Positions 16,248 through 24,518 of a stretch of DNA of 35,532 bases are shown in pieces. A program made the position numbers and the translations under genes. Positions within the stretch are counted from its first letter, which is position 1. Each line of letters opens with the position of its first letter. Source of the DNA: Treponema sp. (GTDB lineage: Bacteria > Spirochaetota > Spirochaetia > Treponematales > Treponemataceae); contig JALCCK010000026.1 of assembly GCA_022640795.1 (NCBI GenBank), positions 1 to 35,532 on the forward strand, written 5' to 3'. The notes below the pieces were generated by a model. That model was not told where the DNA came from, searched no databases, and saw only the letters and a list, made by a program, of their open reading frames with translations.

Positions 16248-17811
16248 TATTTTACTGACCGACGATGAAAAAATAGTTATAGAATCTCTTACCTATATAA
16301 TAGAAAAAAACTTCCCCGATCAGGTAAAACTTTACTCGTCCCGTTCAGGCTCAGAAGCGCTTGAAACGGCAAGCTCCGTCAGAATAGATATTATTATCAT
16401 GGACATAAATATGCCCGGACTCGACGGTCTTGAAACCATAAGCAGAATAAAACAATTCAATCCGCAGGCAGTCATTATCATAGTAAGCGCATTCGACAAA
16501 TTCAAATATGCACAGGAAGCCATAAATCTCGGAGCATATAAATATCTGACAAAGCCGGTCAACCGGAATCTTGTAATAAAAACGATTCGAAGCGCCATGG
16601 AGCTCATTGATACGGAACGGGGGTCTCTTACCAGCGACATAAAAATGCATGAGCAGCTGCATTTTGTCTCTCCCATCGTGGAAAGCGATTTTATCTATTC
16701 CTGTGTATTCTGCAGTAATCCGACGACGGATCTTACTTCATATCTTGAATACTTCGAAATAGAACCGGACAGTCCCTGGTTTTTGTGCTGTATAGAAATC
16801 GCTGTCCTCACTACGACAAATACCGGCAGGCTTTACACGGATATCAGAAAAATACTGAGTGACTGCAGAAGATGTATTCTCGGTTCTTTTATGCTGAATC
16901 GTATAGTTGCCTTCTTTCCTCTGGAACGATGTACGGCCCCGGAGCTCTGTAATTTGAAAATGCGCAGTACTGCAAAAAATATTTTTAACCGGATTGCACT
17001 GAATATCGATTCAAAAGTCCGCATCGGAATAAGCCGGGTGGATACGAATCTGTCGGCTACAGCAGACAGATACAACGAAGCCATTCTTGCACTGGGTTCC
17101 GTCGGTCCAGAAGGAGGAATTGCGTTCGCATCCGACATGACGGTATCGACTGATAATAGAAAAAAAATAGAACTGATTTCGGCAAAAATTCTAACCAGGC
17201 TGAAAGCCGGTGATTCCGGCAGCGTCCACAGCCTTGTTGCTGCCTGTTTTTCAGAACTATTCAGTTTTTATACAATCGAAATCGATAAAATAAAAAATAC
17301 TATTTTTGAACTGCTTGTCAACGCACGTAATATTGTAACAGAAACTGATGAATCATTTCAAAACGACGCCTTCAATTCTTCTTTTTCATTTCTGGCGGCT
17401 ACGGACGACAGGAACAGACTTGAACAATTCGTACAGAAACGATTACAGGAATATACGGCGACGGTATCGGCTGCAAGAGTCCGACGGGAAAATCCCGTTA
17501 TAAAAAAGACCTGTTCGTATATAGACAGCCATCTTTCCGAAAATATTACGCTTGAGGGAACGGCCGGTCTGGTAAAAATCAGTCCGTATTATCTGAGCAA
17601 GATATTCAAGGAAGAAAAAGGAGAAAATTTTATCACGTATATAAATGCCCGGCGTCTGGGAAAAGCAAAAGAACTGCTTGAAGACGACATGCTGAGCATA
17701 AAGGAAATAAGCGCCCTCGTCGGATATAATGATCAGAATTATTTCAGCAAATTGTTCCGGAACAGATTCGGAATGACGCCGACAGAATACCGGACGTCGA
17801 AAACAACCTGA
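16240..17811 (+). CDS. YesN-type response regulator with AraC DNA-binding domain
   Basis: The 523 residues comprise a receiver domain (1-120), a middle region with no motif recognised (about 130-410) and a C-terminal AraC helix-turn-helix pair (about 420-520). Receiver residues are in place: Asp8 and Asp9 (LLTDDEK), the phosphoacceptor Asp55 (MDINMPGLDG) and Lys105 (LTKPV). The AraC part shows LVKISPYYLSKIFKEEKG and IKEISALVGYNDQNYFSKLF, both recognition helices intact. It overlaps the kinase gene by 8 bp. Its likely target is the ChvE-type promoter at about 18979-19034, where direct repeats 21 bp apart overlap the -35 region. Confidence 0.93.
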   Translation: MYNILLTDDEKIVIESLTYIIEKNFPDQVKLYSSRSGSEALETASSVRIDIIIMDINMPGLDGLETISRIKQFNPQAVIIIVSAFDKFKYAQEAINLGAYKYLTKPVNRNLVIKTIRSAMELIDTERGSLTSDIKMHEQLHFVSPIVESDFIYSCVFCSNPTTDLTSYLEYFEIEPDSPWFLCCIEIAVLTTTNTGRLYTDIRKILSDCRRCILGSFMLNRIVAFFPLERCTAPELCNLKMRSTAKNIFNRIALNIDSKVRIGISRVDTNLSATADRYNEAILALGSVGPEGGIAFASDMTVSTDNRKKIELISAKILTRLKAGDSGSVHSLVAACFSELFSFYTIEIDKIKNTIFELLVNARNIVTETDESFQNDAFNSSFSFLAATDDRNRLEQFVQKRLQEYTATVSAARVRRENPVIKKTCSYIDSHLSENITLEGTAGLVKISPYYLSKIFKEEKGENFITYINARRLGKAKELLEDDMLSIKEISALVGYNDQNYFSKLFRNRFGMTPTEYRTSKTT

Positions 17812-17825
17812 TGCAGGAGTACTAC

Positions 17826-18944
17826 ATGAAAAAATACGGCAAATTTTTCTATTTTTATATCGTTCTGCTGATTCTGCTACTGACGGTTCTATCGTCATGC
17901 AGTAAACAGACGTCGAATCCGCCGGAAAACAGTTTTTATCCGGGCAGAGAAAAATCCGGGCCGCTTATCGGTTTTTCAATCGATACCCTGGCTATAGAAC
18001 GCTGGTTGCGCGATCTCGATGTCTTTATGAATACGGCGAAGGAACTTGGCGCACAGGTAATCGTTCAGAATTCCGGAAACAGTATTGAAGAGCAGAACAG
18101 ACAGATTTCATACCTCATCGACAGGAATGTCGATGTCATCGTTATCGTCGCAAAAAAAGAAGATACGCTTTCGGCCAGTATAAAACGGGCAAGAACCCGC
18201 GGCATCCCCGTTATTGCCTACGACAGACTGATTACAAATGCAGACATAAACATGTTCATGACGGTCGACAGTGAAAAAGTCGGAGAGTACATGACCAAAG
18301 GTCTGCTGGCTGTAAAGCCTTACGGAAACTGGTTCTGCATATTAGGACCGCTGGACGATCACAATACCGCATTCATACAGGAAGGGGTACGTAAAATTCT
18401 TACCGGAAACAAATCGGTACGAATAACTTTTACCTCCTATACGGACGGCTGGAACTATGATCTTTCCTATACGGCGATGGTCACAAAACTAAAAGAAGGC
18501 TCTATCCCCGATGCCGTCATCTGCGGAAACGATGCCATAGCGAACAGCGTTATACGGGCTGTCTCGGAAACAAATACGCGTAAACATATTGCCGTATCCG
18601 GACAGGATGCCGATATTGCCGGCTGCCAGAATATTGTTCAGGGGAAACAGACGATGACCGTCTATAAACCTGTTACCCGGCTGGCGCAGCTTGCCGCCGA
18701 ATATGCCTGCCGGCTCGCAAAAGGGGAATCCGTACAGAATATTATCAGAACCCATACCACTATAAACAATGGGTTTGCGGATATTCCCGTCGTATGGCTT
18801 GATCCCATCCCGGTAACGGTAAAGAACATCGACGAAGTCGTTATCAACTCAGGTTTTCATACCCGTGGTGAAGTGTATAAAAATATTCCCGGACTGCAGA
18901 CGGATCTGGAAATTTCTGACAACAAGAAACTCCAGACACGATAA
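17826..18944 (+). CDS. ChvE/XylF-like sugar-binding lipoprotein
   Basis: The 372 residues start with a signal peptide and lipobox LSSC (Cys25), so the mature protein is lipid-anchored. The body is a periplasmic binding protein close in style to the ChvE protein encoded next: IGFSIDTLAIERWLRD corresponds to IGVSMPTKSLQRWNQD there, and VPVIAYDRLI-type and SGQDADI-type motifs are shared. ATG at 17826 is chosen because AGGAG lies 6 nt before it; a frame start at 17811 overlaps the regulator stop by one base. It is the last gene of the sensor operon. Transport with the ABC genes downstream or help in sensing are both possible; having a third binding protein is the oddity of the locus. Confidence 0.85.
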   Translation: MKKYGKFFYFYIVLLILLLTVLSSCSKQTSNPPENSFYPGREKSGPLIGFSIDTLAIERWLRDLDVFMNTAKELGAQVIVQNSGNSIEEQNRQISYLIDRNVDVIVIVAKKEDTLSASIKRARTRGIPVIAYDRLITNADINMFMTVDSEKVGEYMTKGLLAVKPYGNWFCILGPLDDHNTAFIQEGVRKILTGNKSVRITFTSYTDGWNYDLSYTAMVTKLKEGSIPDAVICGNDAIANSVIRAVSETNTRKHIAVSGQDADIAGCQNIVQGKQTMTVYKPVTRLAQLAAEYACRLAKGESVQNIIRTHTTINNGFADIPVVWLDPIPVTVKNIDEVVINSGFHTRGEVYKNIPGLQTDLEISDNKKLQTR

Positions 18945-18978
18945 CTATCGGACCGGCAGCCTTTCCGTTCAACCAGAA

Positions 18979-19021
18979 ATTGCCAAAAAAATAAAGAACA
19001 TTGCCCCGCACCGAATAAAGA
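18979..19021 (+). promoter_or_regulatory. Candidate response-regulator operator: direct repeats 21 bp apart
   Basis: ATTGCC occurs at 18979-18984 and 19000-19005, exactly 21 bp apart. Each is followed by AATAAAGA, at 18990-18997 and 19014-19021. Two direct repeats two helical turns apart, ending beside the -10, are the layout AraC-family activators use. The second ATTGCC sits at about -41 to -36. Confidence 0.5.
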
Positions 19022-19028
19022 TCATCCC

Positions 19029-19034
19029 TATAAT
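19029..19034 (+). promoter_or_regulatory. ChvE-type transporter promoter (-10 box)
   Basis: TATAAT is a perfect -10. At 17 bp upstream (19006-19011) the -35 reads CCGCAC, no match, which fits a promoter that needs an activator. Transcription would start near 19041, leaving a 62-nt leader. Confidence 0.55.
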
Positions 19035-19043
19035 TTATAGATA

Positions 19044-19077
19044 CCCGGGTGGCACAAGCCACTGCTGCAATCCCGGG
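19044..19077 (+). other. Leader hairpin of the chvE-type gene
   Basis: Near the predicted mRNA 5' end, CCCGGG (19044-19049) can pair with CCCGGG (19072-19077), enclosing TGGC-ACAA-GCCA (19050-19061). A hairpin at the very 5' end may stabilise the mRNA of this abundant binding protein; a regulatory role is speculative. Confidence 0.4.
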
Positions 19078-19102
19078 AACTAAAATTTACGGAGGATTTT
19101 TT

Positions 19103-20191
19103 ATGAAGAAAGTCTTGGCACTTGTACTATCTGCTGCTATGCTGACAACAGCAGTATTCGCGGGCGGAAATCAGGATTCCGGAAACAAAAAAGCACCGAA
19201 AATCGGCGTTTCCATGCCGACAAAATCTTTACAGCGCTGGAATCAGGACGGCGCCAATATGAAAGCCCAGCTTGAAAAAGCTGGCTATCGCGTTGATCTT
19301 CAGTTCGCGAACAACGATATTGCGACGCAGGTTTCTCAGGTCGAAAATATGCTGAGCGGAAACTGCAATGCACTCGTTATTGCATCCATAGACGGTTCTG
19401 CACTGAAAGGTGTTCTCGGCACTGCAAAAGAGCAGAAAGTTCCGGTTATTGCGTACGATCGTCTTATCATGAATTCAGACGCCGTCTCGTATTACGCCAC
19501 CTTCGATAATTATAAAGTCGGAACGATTCAGGGGAATTATCTTATTGACAAACTGAATCTCAAGAACAGGACAAAAGATGATCCCGTTTATATGGAACTC
19601 TTTACCGGCTCACCTGACGATAACAATATCAACTTCTTCTTCGGCGGTGCAATGGACGTGCTGAAACCATATATGGACAAAGGTATCATCATTGTCCGTT
19701 CAGGACAAACTTCTAAGGCACAGTGTGCAACACTTAACTGGTCGACAGAAGAAGCTCAGAAACGTATGGAAAATCTGATAACATCGAACGGGTACGGACC
19801 GAACGGAACACAACTCGACGCAGTGTATTCGTCGAACGATTCCTGTGCAATGGGAATTACCAATGCACTCGTTGCTGCAGGGTATACACCTGGCAATTTT
19901 CCGCTGGTAACCGGTCAGGACTGCGACGTTACATCCGTAAAGCACATGATAGCGGGAACACAGGCCATGTCCGTCTTCAAGGACACCCGGACACTTGCAT
20001 CAAAAGTCGTCGAAATGGTCGATGCATTGATGAAAGGAACGAAACCTCCTGTCAACGATACAAAAACCTATGACAACGGAACCGGAATTATTCCTTCCTA
20101 TCTTTGTGAACCGGTATTTGCAACGAAAGACAACTATAAAAAACTTCTGGTAGATTCAGGGTACTACACCGAAGCGCAGCTTTCAGATTAA
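19103..20191 (+). CDS. chvE: ChvE-type periplasmic monosaccharide-binding protein
   Basis: The 362 residues begin with a signal peptide (MKKVLALVLSAAMLTTAVFA, likely cut after Ala20) and no lipobox Cys, so the protein is soluble in the periplasm. The body follows Agrobacterium ChvE closely as remembered: IGVSMPTKSLQRWNQDG, LVIASIDGSAL, VIAYDRLIMNS, VSYYATFDNYKVG, GSPDDNN, VTGQDCDV, NDTKTYDNG and LVDSGYYTEAQL. ChvE proteins bind several aldoses (glucose, galactose, arabinose, xylose). ATG at 19103 follows GGAGG by 8 nt; a longer frame to 19049 would run through the leader hairpin. It has its own promoter and is separated from the ATPase gene by a strong hairpin, which lets it be made in excess. 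Confidence 0.93.
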   Translation: MKKVLALVLSAAMLTTAVFAGGNQDSGNKKAPKIGVSMPTKSLQRWNQDGANMKAQLEKAGYRVDLQFANNDIATQVSQVENMLSGNCNALVIASIDGSALKGVLGTAKEQKVPVIAYDRLIMNSDAVSYYATFDNYKVGTIQGNYLIDKLNLKNRTKDDPVYMELFTGSPDDNNINFFFGGAMDVLKPYMDKGIIIVRSGQTSKAQCATLNWSTEEAQKRMENLITSNGYGPNGTQLDAVYSSNDSCAMGITNALVAAGYTPGNFPLVTGQDCDVTSVKHMIAGTQAMSVFKDTRTLASKVVEMVDALMKGTKPPVNDTKTYDNGTGIIPSYLCEPVFATKDNYKKLLVDSGYYTEAQLSD

Positions 20192-20203
20192 ATCGATTTC
20201 GAA

Positions 20204-20234
20204 AAACAAAGGCAGACGTGTTCTGCCTTTGTTT
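20204..20234 (+). terminator. Hairpin between the binding-protein and ATPase genes
   Basis: AAACAAAGGCAGA-CGTGT-TCTGCCTTTGTTT is a perfect 13-bp stem with a 5-nt loop, 13 bp after the chvE stop. The right arm ends in TTTGTTT but no longer U run follows. It is either a partial terminator or a 3' stabilising structure that sets the ratio of binding protein to ATPase and permease. Confidence 0.6.
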
Positions 20235-20298
20235 AAATAAAAAAACCGTGCTAAAAATGAACGGACCGCTTATTTTCTGCGATCAAAGGAGGTTCCAA

Positions 20299-21837
20299 TT
20301 GGCAAATACACTTTTGGAAATGAAACATATAACAAAAAAATTTCCAGGAGTCAAGGCACTCGATGATGTAAGCTTCAGTGTAACGGAAGGAGAAATCCAT
20401 GCCCTCGTCGGAGAAAACGGCGCAGGGAAATCTACGCTGATGAATATACTCAGCGGCATTTATCCGTATCCGACGTACGACGGCGACATTATCTATGACG
20501 GAAAAATATGCCATTTTCATACTATAAAAGACAGCGAAAAGCTCGGCATCGTCATCATCCATCAGGAGCTGGCGCTTGTTCCGCTGCTGACCATCGGTGA
20601 AAACATGTTTCTGGGAAACGAACGCGGCCGGAAAAATAAAATCGACTGGGGGGAAACATATGAAAAAGCTGCCGACCTGCTCAAAATGGTTGGTCTTAAA
20701 GAATCTCCGCACACACTTATAAAAGATCTTGGTATCGGTAAACAGCAGCTTGTTGAAATAGCAAAGGCACTGGGTAAAAAAGTCCGGCTGCTTATTCTTG
20801 ACGAACCGACCGCCTCCCTGAACGATACGGAGGCAAGGGCACTGCTTGATCTTCTGCTGGCATTCAAGAAAAAAGGAATGACTTCCATTCTTATTTCACA
20901 CAAACTGAATGAAGTCTCCTATGTAGCCGATAAAATTACGGTTATACGGGACGGAACGGTTATTCAGAATTTTGATACTGCGAAAGAAAAACCGAAAGAA
21001 GATACTATTATTTCTGCAATGGTCGGGCGAACACTTACGGACAGATTCCCGAAACGGACACCGCATATCGGTACGGTCAAATTTGAAATAAAAGACTGGT
21101 GTGTAAATCATCCTGTTTATGAAGGAGTTAAAGTCTGCGACCATATAAATTTGAATGTCCGCAAAGGAGAAGTCGTCGGCATCAGCGGACTTATGGGAGC
21201 CGGAAGAACAGAACTTGCCATGAGCGTCTTCGGGAAATCCTACGGCTCTAACATACAGGGCAAACTATTTATAAACGGAAAAGAAACAGAAATACCGAAT
21301 GTACGTTCGGCAATAAAACAGGGACTGGCATATGCCACTGAAGACAGGAAAGGAAACGGCCTTATACTGAGCGAATCAATCTGCCGGAATACGACGGCAG
21401 CACGCCCTTCAAGAATTGCACATCATAATATTGTCGATTTTGATCTTGAAAATAAATATACCAAAGAAATGATTACCGAAATGCATACCAAGTGTTCCAG
21501 TGTCCGCGAATTTGTAGAAAATCTTTCGGGCGGGAACCAGCAGAAAGTTCTTTTGGGAAAATGGCTCTTTGCAGAACCGGATATTCTGATTCTCGACGAA
21601 CCGACACGGGGAATAGATGTCGGCGCGAAATATGAAATTTACTGTATCATCAACAAAATGGTCGGACAGGGAAAATCCGTCATCTTTATTTCGTCGGAGA
21701 TGCCGGAAATACTCGGTATGTGCGACAGGATATATGTCATGAACGAAGGTAAAATCGTCGGAGAACTTCAGGGGTCCCGGGCGACGCAGGAATCAATAAT
21801 GTCACTTATCATAAATTCATCAAAAGGAGCACGTTAA
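20299..21837 (+). CDS. gguA: Monosaccharide ABC transporter ATPase (GguA/XylG type)
   Basis: Cytoplasmic ATPase with two fused nucleotide-binding domains, 512 residues from TTG at 20299 (AAAGGAGG 6 nt upstream; E. coli XylG has 513). First domain: Walker A GENGAGKS (38-45), signature region LGIGKQQLVEIAKAL, Walker B LLILDEPTASL. Second domain: the degenerate Walker A GLMGAGRTE usual for CUT2 ATPases, LSGGNQQKVLLGKWL and ILILDEPTRGIDVG. It energises uptake through the permease encoded 2 bp downstream. An upstream frame start at 20218 lies in the hairpin and lacks a ribosome site. Confidence 0.94.
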   Translation: MANTLLEMKHITKKFPGVKALDDVSFSVTEGEIHALVGENGAGKSTLMNILSGIYPYPTYDGDIIYDGKICHFHTIKDSEKLGIVIIHQELALVPLLTIGENMFLGNERGRKNKIDWGETYEKAADLLKMVGLKESPHTLIKDLGIGKQQLVEIAKALGKKVRLLILDEPTASLNDTEARALLDLLLAFKKKGMTSILISHKLNEVSYVADKITVIRDGTVIQNFDTAKEKPKEDTIISAMVGRTLTDRFPKRTPHIGTVKFEIKDWCVNHPVYEGVKVCDHINLNVRKGEVVGISGLMGAGRTELAMSVFGKSYGSNIQGKLFINGKETEIPNVRSAIKQGLAYATEDRKGNGLILSESICRNTTAARPSRIAHHNIVDFDLENKYTKEMITEMHTKCSSVREFVENLSGGNQQKVLLGKWLFAEPDILILDEPTRGIDVGAKYEIYCIINKMVGQGKSVIFISSEMPEILGMCDRIYVMNEGKIVGELQGSRATQESIMSLIINSSKGAR

Positions 21838-21839
21838 TA

Positions 21840-23030
21840 ATGTCAACGACCACTTCACTTTCGATAAAAAATGCTTTGAAAAAAAACACCATGCTCATAG
21901 CACTGGTACTGGTTATGTTGTTATTCCAGCTGCTTATTCTTGCGACAGACCATGGATCATTGTTTGCTCCGTCCAATATAACAAACATAATAAACCAGAA
22001 CTCGTATGTCGTCATTCTTGCGACCGGCATGCTGTTGTGTATTCTGACCGGCGGTAACATAGACCTTTCCGTCGGTTCGATTGTTGCGCTGGTAGGTGCG
22101 ATCGGCGGCACCCTGATCGTCAATCTGCACTGGAATGTGTATCTTTCAATTCTTATCTGTCTCCTCTTCGGAATTCTCATCGGAGCATTCCACGGCGTAT
22201 GGATAGCATACGTCCATATTCCACCGTTTATTGTAACGCTTGCCGGTATGCTGCTGTGGCGGGGCGTTGCACTCATTGTTCTGAACGGAATGACTATTTC
22301 ACCGCTGCCCGACAACTATCTGGTTCTATTTTCAAGTTATTTTCCGGGTGAAAAAGCAACGGCTGCGATGATAATGACCGTCACGATGAGTATTGCCGTC
22401 ATCTGCTGCATCGTGTTTCTTGCAAGTCAGATAATCAGTCGTACCCGAAAAAGGAAAAAAGGGTATGAAATCAGTTCTTCTGCAGCCTTCATAATAAGGC
22501 TCATACTCGTTTCGGCCGTGGTACTTTTCATAGCCTATCTGCTCGGACAACATAAAGGCATCCCCGCAATTCTCATCATTATTTCCGTCATCGTACTTGC
22601 CTACGCCTACTATACCCAGAACACCGTCCCCGGACGATATCTGTATGCACTCGGCGGCAATATGAAAGCTGCAAAGCTGTCGGGTGTCAATACCGATAAC
22701 GTCATGTTCTTTGCCTATACAAATATGGGCTTTCTTTCTGCTATAGCTGCGCTTGTCTGCGTTGCACGATTCAATTCTGCAGCACCGACCGCCGGTAATA
22801 TGTATGAAATGGATGCCATCGGTTCCTGTTTTGTCGGCGGCGCATCCGCATACGGCGGAACGGGAACCGTTGGCGGAGCAGTAATCGGCGCTATATTCAT
22901 GGGAGTTCTGAATAACGGTATGTCAATTCTCGGCGTCGACGCCAACTGGCAGAAAGCGGTCAAAGGACTCGTCCTTCTCGCAGCCGTCATATTCGACGTT
23001 GTTTCAAAACAGAAAAAAGCTTCGAAGTAG
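21840..23030 (+). CDS. gguB: Monosaccharide ABC transporter permease (GguB/XylH type)
   Basis: Inner-membrane permease of the CUT2 sugar transporter, 396 residues (E. coli XylH 393). About ten membrane segments are visible, beginning near 17-38. CUT2 permease motifs include ILTGGNIDLSVGSIVAL (early) and YALGGNMKAAKLSGVN followed by SAIAALVCVARFNSA (late), then GGASAYGGTGTVGGAVIGA. The first codon is 2 bp after the ATPase stop, with AAAAGGAG 10 nt upstream. It ends 14 bp before the convergent U32 gene. Confidence 0.94.
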   Translation: MSTTTSLSIKNALKKNTMLIALVLVMLLFQLLILATDHGSLFAPSNITNIINQNSYVVILATGMLLCILTGGNIDLSVGSIVALVGAIGGTLIVNLHWNVYLSILICLLFGILIGAFHGVWIAYVHIPPFIVTLAGMLLWRGVALIVLNGMTISPLPDNYLVLFSSYFPGEKATAAMIMTVTMSIAVICCIVFLASQIISRTRKRKKGYEISSSAAFIIRLILVSAVVLFIAYLLGQHKGIPAILIIISVIVLAYAYYTQNTVPGRYLYALGGNMKAAKLSGVNTDNVMFFAYTNMGFLSAIAALVCVARFNSAAPTAGNMYEMDAIGSCFVGGASAYGGTGTVGGAVIGAIFMGVLNNGMSILGVDANWQKAVKGLVLLAAVIFDVVSKQKKASK

Positions 23031-23051
23031 CGGTATGCTGTAGTCTACCGC
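23030..23051. terminator. Weak hairpin between convergent genes
   Basis: GCGGTA (23030-23035) pairs with TACCGC (23046-23051) across the 14-bp gap between the permease and U32 genes. The stem is short and without a U tract, so terminator function is doubtful. Confidence 0.25.
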
Positions 23052-24508
23052 CCGGGGTCGCGGATAGTTCCGGGAATGTAATCGGGATCATGAATTCTGA
23101 CAAGCGTTCCCGGCGAAAGCGAAAACCGGGTATACAACAGGAAATCGTGTCCGCCGCATCCCCATAAACGCTGCGTTCCGGATACCGGATCAACGAGACT
23201 CCAGGTACCGGCAGGAGCAGTGACGGGAGCACGCTCGGGCGATATGAACTCCAGCGTCATACCGGTACTGATTTTATTCAGCGGGGTAATATGATAGAGA
23301 TTCCATCGGCAGGCAGCAGTCGCGGCGGCGGGAGCACGTTCCGGATGCTTTTCCCAGTCACGCCGCCGGGCCGCAGCAGCGGCGGGATGCAGGTGTGCAA
23401 CGTCCGCCTCGCGGTCCCGGACCGTTTTTTCACCGGCAGCAAAAATTTTCCGGGCAGCATCTTCCGGTAAAATGTCTCCGATCTCCGCTGCAAGCAGATA
23501 GGGACTGTCGCTGGCCCCTGCCGTTGTCTTATCGGCGTCCGTACGGCTGTAATAAAACCCGGTCGAACATTCCCGGTGACTTACGTTGTCAAGTTCCGCA
23601 ATAAACGGAGCTGCCGCTTCCGGTGAAATTTTTCCGTCGAGTACGTCAAGGGCTTTCCGGTACGCAAGCGTCACCAGCGCAACGTAATACACGCTTTTCA
23701 TTCGTCCTTCGATTTTGACAGAATCGAGACCTGCAGCCTTCATATCGGCAAGATGATCTATCATACAAAGATCCTTACTTGAAAGAACCGCAGTAAAATC
23801 ATCACCCTCAAACACCGGATACAGTTCATCAGGCCGGCTTTGCTCCCGAAGGACGAGCGCACCGGACTGGGCGATCGATTCAGAAATTTTCTTTCCGTCG
23901 ACAAGTACATCATAATTCCACCGGCACGAATGGGAACAGAGACCAGCCTGGGCACTGCGGCCGTTCATATAGGCGCTCATCAGGCAGCGCCCGGAATAGG
24001 CAATACACATTGCCCCGTGGCAGAACGCTTCCAGTTCCATATCGGGAACTGCATCCTTTATCTGCCGTATCTCAGCAAGAGAAGTTTCTCTTCCGAGAAC
24101 GATACGGCTGAACCCGAGCGATTTATACATTTTCACCGCTTCGGAATTGATGCAGCTTGCCTGCGTACTCAAATGGAGTGCCGCTTCCGGAAAATTTTTC
24201 TGCAGCAGCGGCACGATTCCCAGATCCTGAACGATGAACGCGTCGACAGGATACTGCCGGAAATACTCCATGCTGTCCTTCAGATGTTCTATATCGCGAT
24301 TGTGAAAGCTGATATTCAAAGCACAATGCAGTCGTCTGCCGGGAAATTTTTTCTTGAGTTCCGTCACCGCCCGGTATTCATCATCATAAAAATTATCGGC
24401 TTTAACTCTGAGGGAAAATTTTTTCAATCCGATATATGCAGCGTCAGCGCCGTATGCATACGCGTAGTATAGTTTATCGACGTTACCCGCCGGTGCCAGT
24501 AATTCCAT
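23045..24508 (-). CDS. U32-family protein (TrhP/RlhA-like RNA hydroxylation protein)
   Basis: U32 proteins, once called collagenase-like peptidases, are now known in E. coli as TrhP (tRNA uridine hydroxylation) and RlhA (23S rRNA hydroxylation). The 487 residues start MELLAPAGNVDKLYYAYAYG, the standard family start; a longer frame to 24571 has no family match. The hallmark is at 160-196: EAFCHGAMCIAYSGRC, then GLCSHSC, with Cys168, Cys175, Cys191 and Cys195 that could hold an iron-sulfur cluster. Residues from about 370 on hold an Ala/Arg-rich segment and then a poorly conserved C-terminal domain. It starts 10 bp after the hydrolase stop, so the two form an operon. Which RNA it acts on is not decided here. 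Confidence 0.88.
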   Translation of the reverse strand: MELLAPAGNVDKLYYAYAYGADAAYIGLKKFSLRVKADNFYDDEYRAVTELKKKFPGRRLHCALNISFHNRDIEHLKDSMEYFRQYPVDAFIVQDLGIVPLLQKNFPEAALHLSTQASCINSEAVKMYKSLGFSRIVLGRETSLAEIRQIKDAVPDMELEAFCHGAMCIAYSGRCLMSAYMNGRSAQAGLCSHSCRWNYDVLVDGKKISESIAQSGALVLREQSRPDELYPVFEGDDFTAVLSSKDLCMIDHLADMKAAGLDSVKIEGRMKSVYYVALVTLAYRKALDVLDGKISPEAAAPFIAELDNVSHRECSTGFYYSRTDADKTTAGASDSPYLLAAEIGDILPEDAARKIFAAGEKTVRDREADVAHLHPAAAAARRRDWEKHPERAPAAATAACRWNLYHITPLNKISTGMTLEFISPERAPVTAPAGTWSLVDPVSGTQRLWGCGGHDFLLYTRFSLSPGTLVRIHDPDYIPGTIRDPGR

Positions 24509-24518
24509 TCTGTTTTTC

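Noticed and set aside
19044..19062. GGGTGGCAC in the chvE leader as a T-box antiterminator
   Set aside because: The leader is only about 62 nt, has no stem I or specifier loop, and the gene is for sugar uptake, not amino acid metabolism.
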